Shown one piece after another: positions 1 to 5,757 of a stretch of DNA of 9,592 nucleotides. Origin of the DNA: Mariprofundaceae bacterium (GTDB taxonomy: Bacteria; Pseudomonadota; Zetaproteobacteria; Mariprofundales; Mariprofundaceae); contig JALSZZ010000231.1 in assembly GCA_027075825.1 (NCBI GenBank), positions 1 to 9,592 on the forward strand, given 5' to 3'. The notes beneath the pieces were generated by a model. It saw only the letters and a list, made by a program, of their open reading frames with translations, had not been told where the DNA came from and made no database searches. Every line of letters starts with the position of its first letter. Position 1 is the first letter of the stretch. A program made the translations under genes and the position numbers.

Positions 1-983
1 AGGCGCATGGGTTTACCGTTGACGTAGCCAAGTGCGTATATCGCAATCTGATAGCGTGACGGGCCAATCCATGTGTTACTATAGGCATCACAGGCAATGG
101 CGAACAGGGATGGGTTAAGCAATGAACAACCTGTAGCCGTTGTCCCGGGGTAGGCTGATGTGGTTACACCATTGGGGTAGGTAACAGTCTGCCCGGGCGC
201 AAGCTCAGTGGTTGCATAGGGTGAAATCGGCGTTGGCGCCGCAGCCCAGCCGTAGGCATCCAGCGGCAGAATTTGCGTGTCACGTTCGTTACCGTAAGGA
301 TCGCGAATACTCGCCGTCAGCCAGGCTACCGCACCATTTTGCGGAATATCATCACCAACCACTGGCGGGTTCTGGTGAGGGACGGTGGGAAAGTCCGGGG
401 CGACATTGCCATAAACATCAATATCAATCTTGATGTAACGTGGTAGTTTCACACTGATATTGTCAAAGACTGGAGGATTGATTTTGGCATCCGGCCAGAC
501 GATCGCCCTGGCGCTTAATGGCGTATTATCGAAATACATGACCTGCCCTGTGGTGCCATCAAAAATAACACTTCCTCCGTTATTGGCGGTATCACTGATT
601 TCCACCGGGCCGGGATTGGAAAGTCCGGCAAGTAATTCCTGATAATCACCGGACGTGTAAGGATTCATTTGCCCTCTGGGTGGCACTTCCGCAAAGGGCG
701 CATTACCTGCGCCGTTACGCAAAAACGTTCCTGAAACACCACCAGCATAACCTGCGTAACTGTCCAGTTCGGCATCAGACTGCAATACCCACAGCATATA
801 GTTGGCTGCTGTTTCAGCGTAATAATAGGCCTGCGTGGTTTGCTGAGCGGCGGCACTCATTTTCTGCGTGGACTGACTGCCAAAATATACCGTCAGCGAC
901 AGCATCGTCAGCAAAGCCAGTATCATCAGGGCTGTTGGCAATACAAAGCCACGTTGCGTCTTGTTCAACACATCCTGCATCAT
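1..983 (-). CDS. pilX: PilX-like type IV pilus minor pilin/assembly protein (3' end outside window)
   Basis: This frame is open from position 983 to the left edge (327 residues visible, no stop), so the C-terminus is missing. The N-terminus is a type III prepilin signal: a short basic leader (MMQDVLNKTQRG), then FVLPTALM and a hydrophobic helix, then a polar stretch ending in AYYYAETAANYML, which matches the PilX N-terminal family (AxxAAE-like). Position +5 of the mature protein is Thr rather than the usual Glu, as in PilX/GspK-type subunits thought to sit at the pilus tip. The rest is a large periplasmic region rich in Asn, Pro and Gly. I chose the ATG at 983 because it overlaps the pilW stop as TGATG and has GGAG nine bases upstream; an ATG at 998 is possible but badly placed relative to an RBS. 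It is the last visible gene of the fimT-pilV-pilW-pilX operon. Family assignment is fairly firm; exact role is inferred. Confidence 0.82.
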   Translation of the reverse strand, partial: MMQDVLNKTQRGFVLPTALMILALLTMLSLTVYFGSQSTQKMSAAAQQTTQAYYYAETAANYMLWVLQSDAELDSYAGYAGGVSGTFLRNGAGNAPFAEVPPRGQMNPYTSGDYQELLAGLSNPGPVEISDTANNGGSVIFDGTTGQVMYFDNTPLSARAIVWPDAKINPPVFDNISVKLPRYIKIDIDVYGNVAPDFPTVPHQNPPVVGDDIPQNGAVAWLTASIRDPYGNERDTQILPLDAYGWAAAPTPISPYATTELAPGQTVTYPNGVTTSAYPGTTATGCSLLNPSLFAIACDAYSNTWIGPSRYQIAIYALGYVNGKPMR

Positions 984-1537
984 CAGTTGCGACTCCATAC
1001 CTTAAAACTAAGCGATACCGTTCGCTGCGCCTGATTCTGATCCTGATACAGGGAATACAGATCAATATTCAAAAAGGCATTGGCGTAAGGGTTAGTTCCC
1101 AGCGCTGTGACAACCATGCCGTTGACCGGATCCAGATCCCGAATGACCTGTTGAGCAGTCCCGTTATTGCATGTGCCATCATTGTTTTCCGGGCGTTTCC
1201 ACGTCAGTTCATAATAAGCTGGTGTCACACCGGGTTTTTTCCGGTACTCAAAATAGCCTGCAGGGCAGTTGCTCCCTGCTGGTGTATAGGTAATCCGCGT
1301 CGGCATGCCCTGTGTAATCGTCGTCAAAGCAGCTTGCGCTGAACGCAGTTCCGTTTGCATGATATGAGATACGGTGTACAAATCCCCCATGCGTTCGGTT
1401 CTGTCCGCCAGTGTATTGGAGAGCCGGGAGTTGTTGACAAACACAGATGACAGGCCCGCGAGAATCACCATGCCAATGACCAGGGTGATCATCAGCTCAA
1501 TCAGCGTAAAGCCAGCCGTTTGTTCGTCGTTCGTCAT
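983..1537 (-). CDS. pilW: PilW-like type IV pilus minor pilin
   Basis: This is a 184-residue prepilin. The leader MTNDEQTAG is followed by FTLIELMITLVIGMVILAGL, giving cleavage after Gly9, Phe at +1 and the conserved Glu at +5 (Glu14). The next segment (NNSRLSNTLADRTERMGDLYTVSHIMQTELRSAQ) follows the PilW pattern, in which the N-terminal helix continues into a region around a Leu/Arg-rich motif. It would be inserted in the inner membrane, processed by the prepilin peptidase PilD, and act with the other minor pilins to prime pilus assembly. The C-terminal part contains two Cys (in SNCPAG and DGTCNNG) that could form a disulfide. It is at the short end for PilW proteins. The start is well supported: ATG overlaps the pilV stop as ATGA, and a GAGG ribosome site lies eight bases upstream. 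Confidence 0.85.
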   Translation of the reverse strand: MTNDEQTAGFTLIELMITLVIGMVILAGLSSVFVNNSRLSNTLADRTERMGDLYTVSHIMQTELRSAQAALTTITQGMPTRITYTPAGSNCPAGYFEYRKKPGVTPAYYELTWKRPENNDGTCNNGTAQQVIRDLDPVNGMVVTALGTNPYANAFLNIDLYSLYQDQNQAQRTVSLSFKVWSRN

Positions 1538-2064
1538 TGTGGCAACCTCGTCAAATGCGTTAGCATCACCTGCCGGGTTTCACCCTTGTATTGCCAGCTG
1601 ACTGTTACAGCCCGTGTATAGGGAGCGATGGTAACACCGGTATTCGGGTTCGTGTAGGGTGACATTACCGCCCAGTTCACCGTTCCACCGGCAGTTGCAG
1701 GTGGCATGGGAGCCCTGGCCGGGCTGATGCTTGCGGTAATGGAGAATGATGTTGTATTGCTGCCGGTACCAACACAAGTGGTCGGCGTATCCAGCGGCAA
1801 GGCAGTCGGCCCCGCCGCGCATTGCACCGACGGCGGGTTCGTCGTATTGCTCTGCTGCCATTCTTCAATAATCTGTTCAGCCATGTGCACAGCCGTCAGA
1901 CGCGCTTCGGAGGTCACCTCGCTCTGCAGAATGGACGAATAAAACGCCTGCAAAGACAGCACACCAATACTGACGATCACCATGGCAAGCATTGCCTCAA
2001 TCAGCGTAAAGCCGCGCTCAGAAGAGAAAAGACGATTTGGATACATCAAGGTACTCACTTGCAT
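1534..2064 (-). CDS. pilV: PilV-like type IV pilus minor pilin
   Basis: This is a 176-residue prepilin. The leader ends in SSERG, and the mature protein begins FTLIEAMLAMVIVSIGVLSL with Glu at +5 (Glu23). The sequence just after the membrane helix (QAFYSSILQSEVTSEARLTAVHMAEQIIEEW) fits PilV, in which a long helix continues with alternating charged and Ala residues. The C-terminal half is Thr/Pro/Ala-rich with two Cys about 20 residues apart. It lies between fimT and pilW, which is the usual minor-pilin order. The start is ambiguous. The ATG at 2064 overlaps the fimT stop by 10 bases but lacks an RBS. The in-frame ATG at 2046 would give a more typical 12-residue leader and has a GTGAG sequence at a suitable distance. 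The mature protein is the same either way. Confidence 0.83.
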   Translation of the reverse strand: MQVSTLMYPNRLFSSERGFTLIEAMLAMVIVSIGVLSLQAFYSSILQSEVTSEARLTAVHMAEQIIEEWQQSNTTNPPSVQCAAGPTALPLDTPTTCVGTGSNTTSFSITASISPARAPMPPATAGGTVNWAVMSPYTNPNTGVTIAPYTRAVTVSWQYKGETRQVMLTHLTRLPQ

Positions 2065-2624
2065 TGATTATTGATGATTTGATTTTGATTACACATATAG
2101 GCCCGACCCACGATATTCACTACCACCCGATTCTTTGACGAGCCGGAAAGCACGTCAACCGACGCATTGACCGACGTGCCACGCGGACTGAATGAGATAT
2201 TGGGAGGTAACTGCGTGGCGCTGTTTTTTTTGGTCATTTTCAGGCCGTTGGCGTAGCTGTTGAGATCCACCACAAGATTTTTGCACGATGTGCATGTGCA
2301 GCCTGGTGTTGTATCCGCATCAACAATGTACAGATTGGTTTGCCCCTGTACACCTGCGCAATTATTGGGGTCGGAAAAAGCAATCCATATTTTTCTGCTT
2401 TGTGCCATGGCAGCCACCCGGCTCTCTTTCAAATGAAACATCAGTGAATGCGCAGCATTTTTCACCGCACCATCATGCCACCACTGTTGCAGTGCCGGTA
2501 TTCCTGCCACGCCCATCAGGGCCAGAATTGCCACCACCATCATCACTTCAACAAGCGTAAAACCGCTTGCCTGTTGCCTGTGACCCCTGCTTGTGTTTAG
2601 CCTTGGCTCAATGCGTAAGTTCAT
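2055..2624 (-). CDS. fimT: FimT/GspH-family pseudopilin (minor pilin)
   Basis: This is a 189-residue prepilin from the chosen start. The leader ends at Gly21 (RQQASG), then FTLVEVMMVVAILALMGVAG, with Glu at +5. A GspH/FimT domain follows: LKESRVAAMAQSRKIWIAF matches the family's L..ARseAi.r...V segment, and later ISFSPRGTSVNAS and VVVNIVGRAYMC match the GspH core's F...G and terminal GR motifs. The mature part carries a tight Cys group (GCTCTSC) and a C-terminal Cys pair 11 residues apart that resembles a pilin D-region disulfide loop. Three consecutive ATGs lie at 2630-2622; I took the last because TTTGGAA sits at RBS distance. A start at 2678 would add an unlikely leader and lengthen the overlap with mrcA. 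It is the first gene of the minor-pilin operon and is divergent from mrcA. Confidence 0.82.
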   Translation of the reverse strand: MNLRIEPRLNTSRGHRQQASGFTLVEVMMVVAILALMGVAGIPALQQWWHDGAVKNAAHSLMFHLKESRVAAMAQSRKIWIAFSDPNNCAGVQGQTNLYIVDADTTPGCTCTSCKNLVVDLNSYANGLKMTKKNSATQLPPNISFSPRGTSVNASVDVLSGSSKNRVVVNIVGRAYMCNQNQIINNQCK

Positions 2625-5049
2625 CATCATTTCCAAAGTGCTGGCCTTTTTCACCGTACTGGCTGTGATTTGCGGCACAATAGCCTATTTTTATTTCTCC
2701 CGCAACCTGCCGACGCTGGTCTCACTGGCGGCCTACCAGCCGCCGCTGACCACCCGCATTTTCAATACCGACGGTGAGTTGCTGGCGGAATACGCCGATC
2801 AGCATCGTATCCTGACCCCGATTGATAACATCCCTGTGCGTTTACGCAATGCTTTTCTGGCAGCGGAAGATCAGCAGTTCTACCAGCATCCCGGTATTAA
2901 TCCGGTTCGCATTATCTCAGCGGCTGTTTCCAATGCCCTTGCCGGTCATACCACGCAGGGGGGCAGTACCATCACCCAACAGGTGGTCAAGAATTTTTTA
3001 CTTTCCCCCAAACGCACTTACACGCGAAAAATCCGCGAGGCCATTCTGGCCTACCGTATCGAACAAGTGTTTTCCAAAGATGACATCCTTTATCTTTATC
3101 TGAATGAAATCTTCCTGGGACGCGGTGCCTATGGTGTCACCTCAGCAGCATGGCGTTATTTTGGCAAAAACCTGGATGAGCTGACACTGGCAGAATGCGC
3201 TACGCTGGCTTCCCTGCCCAAGGCACCGTCCAAATATGGCCCGCATATTCATCCGAAAAAATCCAGAGAGCGCCGCAACCTCGTGTTATCACTGATGGAA
3301 AGCAGTGGCATGGCAAGCCATGAAGAAGTCGAAAAAGCCAAAACTGAACCAGTGCATGCCATTCGCCACCTGCCCGGCAATAAACTGCATGATTCTTACG
3401 GCAATGAGATTTACCGCCAGTTGACCAGTCGTTTTGGCGAGAAAACCATTCGTCGTCAGGGACTGACGGTGATTGTTCCCTATCAGCCAGCCATGCAGGA
3501 TGCCGCCACCCGTGCCGTGCGGGAAAACCTGCTGGAACTGGAGCAACGGCAGTTCTACCGTACCCCCAGGGTCATTCCTGTTGGTCAGTGGGAGGCAACA
3601 CTGGCGAAATGGAAAGCGCAACAGCACCCGGATCGTCCGCTACGCAAGGATGAAATCATCCCGGCACTGGTCGAGGTCGTCCTTGATAACGGCGATTTGC
3701 AGGTCAACGATGGTCTCAATCGCTGGCAAATCCGCAAACCCAAATGGGCCTGGGCACGCAGCAAAACAAAGGAAGACCGTCAGCATGGCCGTCACTGGCG
3801 CGTCGGTGATCAGGTCTGGTTGCAGGGGCTGGGCGATGGCGGGGTACGCCTGACGCAAAAGCCTTCCATTGAATCGGCACTGTACGCTATTGATTTGCAG
3901 CGAGGTACGGTTATCGCCCGTGTCGGCGGCTTTGATTTTCACTTCAGCGGCTTTGACCGCGTATCGCATAGCAAACGTCAACCCGGTTCATCGTTCAAAC
4001 CGCTGCTCTATGCCACGGCCATGGATCATGGCCTGACGCCCGCATCCATTGTGATGGACACACCGATTGTTTTTGATTCCGGCAATACCGACAGTTTCTG
4101 GCGACCAGAGAATTATAAAAACAAATTTGCCGGGCCGGTCACTGTCCGTGATGCACTGGAGCATTCGCGTAATCTGGCATCCATCAAGATTTTACAGGAT
4201 ATTGGCGTGCGCACCTTCACCCGCAAGCTGGCGGATTATCCGTTGAACCGGCAATTCCCCAATCAGATGGCGCTGGCACTGGGTGTCACTGAGGTCAGCC
4301 TTAAGGCGCTGACCGAATCCTATATTCCGCTGGCTGATCAGGGGCGAAGCTGGGATCCTGTGGTGATTCAGCAAATCCAGGATCGCAGTGGCCGCACCTT
4401 GTTTCGCTCAGTGGCCGGCAACCAGTGCCAGACCTGCCACGCTGAGCCCGTGCTGGCTGCCGGCGATCATATGAAGCCCGCGCATCAGGTTATTTCCCCG
4501 CAAACAGCGTTTGTCACCGCCAATATGATGCGCGGTGTCATCGAACGTGGCACAGGTCGCAGGGCAAAAGTGCTTGGCCGACCAGCAGCAGGCAAAACGG
4601 GAACAACCAACGATCAGGTTGATGCCTGGTTCATAGGCTTTACGCCGCAGGTGTTAACAGGTGTCTGGACAGGACGCGATACACCAGGATCCATGGGGCA
4701 TCATGAAACAGGCGCACATGCCGCGCTGCCTGCCTGGCTGGCAGCCATGAAGGTGTTCCACGAAAATCGCCCCGTGGAAGATTTTCGCGAACCGGAAGGC
4801 ATCGAATGGGTGATGATCAACCGAAAAACAGGTCGTTTAACCAGTGCTGCTGACCCACAGGCTTTTCTGGAAGCCTTCAAAGCAGGAACATCGCCGCAAC
4901 CAGGTGTCCCGCGCATGGATACTCCGCCATATGAAGCATCGCCGACAACCGCGCCAGCAGGCGATACACCACGGCCGGAGACTACACCGGCTGATTTACC
5001 ACCTGCCACACGCTCATCAGCGCATGACTTCTTCGATGATGAACTATGA
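2611..5049 (+). CDS. mrcA: Penicillin-binding protein 1A: bifunctional glycosyltransferase/transpeptidase
   Basis: This is a class A PBP of 812 residues, a normal length for PBP1a. It polymerises lipid II into glycan strands and cross-links the peptides in the periplasm, anchored by one N-terminal membrane helix (about residues 8-30). The GT51 domain shows EDQQFYQHPG with catalytic Glu86, GGSTITQQVVKN (117-128), RKIREAILAYRIEQ and the second acidic residue in YLNEIF (Glu166). Residues about 320-415 fit the OB-like insert of PBP1a. The transpeptidase has SSFK (Ser460, Lys463), SRN (519-521) and KTGT (662-665). The last 55 residues are a Pro/Thr-rich tail ending DFFDDEL. A CQTCH sequence at 606-610 occupies the position where PBP1a proteins often have CxxC. 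The ATG at 2611 gives the usual short basic cytoplasmic tip; a GTG at 2593 would add six residues, and neither has a clear RBS. It is probably the first gene of the mrcA-radC-zwf-gnd-pgl unit. Confidence 0.95.
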   Translation: MRKFIIISKVLAFFTVLAVICGTIAYFYFSRNLPTLVSLAAYQPPLTTRIFNTDGELLAEYADQHRILTPIDNIPVRLRNAFLAAEDQQFYQHPGINPVRIISAAVSNALAGHTTQGGSTITQQVVKNFLLSPKRTYTRKIREAILAYRIEQVFSKDDILYLYLNEIFLGRGAYGVTSAAWRYFGKNLDELTLAECATLASLPKAPSKYGPHIHPKKSRERRNLVLSLMESSGMASHEEVEKAKTEPVHAIRHLPGNKLHDSYGNEIYRQLTSRFGEKTIRRQGLTVIVPYQPAMQDAATRAVRENLLELEQRQFYRTPRVIPVGQWEATLAKWKAQQHPDRPLRKDEIIPALVEVVLDNGDLQVNDGLNRWQIRKPKWAWARSKTKEDRQHGRHWRVGDQVWLQGLGDGGVRLTQKPSIESALYAIDLQRGTVIARVGGFDFHFSGFDRVSHSKRQPGSSFKPLLYATAMDHGLTPASIVMDTPIVFDSGNTDSFWRPENYKNKFAGPVTVRDALEHSRNLASIKILQDIGVRTFTRKLADYPLNRQFPNQMALALGVTEVSLKALTESYIPLADQGRSWDPVVIQQIQDRSGRTLFRSVAGNQCQTCHAEPVLAAGDHMKPAHQVISPQTAFVTANMMRGVIERGTGRRAKVLGRPAAGKTGTTNDQVDAWFIGFTPQVLTGVWTGRDTPGSMGHHETGAHAALPAWLAAMKVFHENRPVEDFREPEGIEWVMINRKTGRLTSAADPQAFLEAFKAGTSPQPGVPRMDTPPYEASPTTAPAGDTPRPETTPADLPPATRSSAHDFFDDEL

Positions 5050-5073
5050 TGGCTGTTTTCATACGACGTATCA

Positions 5074-5754
5074 ATGAGTGATACAGCGGGACACCGGCAG
5101 CGTCTGCGTCAGCGCTTTGCGCGCCATGGTTTGCAAGGCTTTCCAGACTATGAAGTGCTGGAGTTATTGCTGACCTATGTGATTCCCCGCAAAGATGTCA
5201 AGCCACAGGCCAAGGCGCTGTTGGAGCGCTTTGGCAATCTGGCTGGCGTATTTGATGCTCCGCTTGAGGAGATCAAAACGATTGAGGGGCTGGGCGATAC
5301 AGCCGCCATTTTCCTGCGTCTGTTGCGCGACATCAACTGGCGCTATCTGGAATGTGAGCTTCAGGGTACAGAAATTCTGAATAGTCCGGCAAAAGTCCGT
5401 GCCAGTCTGCGCATGGCGCTACAGGGCCGCCAGACCGAATGTTTTGGCGCACTGTTTCTGAATCAGCAACATGGCTATATGCGACAGGAAATTCTGTTTG
5501 AAGGCACGGTTGATCGCACGGCCGTTTTTCCGCGTGAAGTCGTGCGTCGCGCCCTGACCCTGCAAGCCAGGGCGCTGATTATTTTTCACAATCACCCCGG
5601 CGGTGGTGAACAAGCCAGTCAGGCCGATATTGATCTGACCCAGCGTCTGGCCGATGCTTGTCAGGCCGTTGATCTGCGCTTGCTCGATCACTTCCTGCTG
5701 GCAGGCAACAAGGTACTCTCCTTCCGCGAACAGGGCTGGTTTTCCTTTCAATAA
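5074..5754 (+). CDS. radC: RadC-family JAB/MPN domain protein
   Basis: This is a 226-residue protein, full length for RadC. The N-terminal part (about 1-90) has the family's LRQRF..HG...F.DYEVLELLL opening and a helix-hairpin-helix-like IEGLGDTAA at 70-78. The C-terminal JAB1/MPN metal-binding domain has HNHPGG (172-177), followed by SQAD (Ser182, Asp185), completing the JAMM pattern HxH...SxxD, and then LLDHFLLAG near the end. RadC proteins were historically linked to DNA repair, but that role is disputed and the real function is unsettled; the motif suggests a metal-dependent hydrolase. The gene starts 24 bases after mrcA and ends 3 bases before zwf, so it is almost certainly co-transcribed with both. 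No convincing RBS precedes its ATG. Confidence 0.93.
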   Translation: MSDTAGHRQRLRQRFARHGLQGFPDYEVLELLLTYVIPRKDVKPQAKALLERFGNLAGVFDAPLEEIKTIEGLGDTAAIFLRLLRDINWRYLECELQGTEILNSPAKVRASLRMALQGRQTECFGALFLNQQHGYMRQEILFEGTVDRTAVFPREVVRRALTLQARALIIFHNHPGGGEQASQADIDLTQRLADACQAVDLRLLDHFLLAGNKVLSFREQGWFSFQ

Positions 5755-5757
5755 GAC

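Noticed and set aside
680..1342. Long plus-strand open frame of 220 codons opposite pilX/pilW
   Set aside because: Its translation has no recognisable domain and lies antisense to two well-supported prepilin genes; it is a shadow frame.
1496..2013. Exact 18-base repeat (CTCAATCAGCGTAAAGCC) at 1496-1513 and 1996-2013, exactly 500 bases apart
   Set aside because: Both copies encode the conserved prepilin motif GFTLIE on the minus strand in pilW and pilV; shared codons or paralogy explain it, not a regulatory repeat.
2552..2569. Perfect inverted repeat CAAGCG-TAAAAC-CGCTTG upstream of mrcA, possible operator
   Set aside because: It lies in the codons for the conserved fimT prepilin motif, and the stem is only 6 bp; chance is likely and no second copy was found.
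1..2624. Alternative reading of the prepilin cluster as type II secretion pseudopilins (GspH-I-J-K)
   Set aside because: Gene order resembles GspH/I/J/K, but the PilW- and PilX-specific N-terminal patterns and the AYYYAE motif fit the type IV pilus set better; flanking genes would settle it.
2520..2700. Search for sigma-70 or sigma-54 promoters for mrcA and fimT in the divergent overlap
   Set aside because: Only half-matching hexamers were found (e.g. TTGTGC-16-TACGGT on the minus strand); too weak to annotate.
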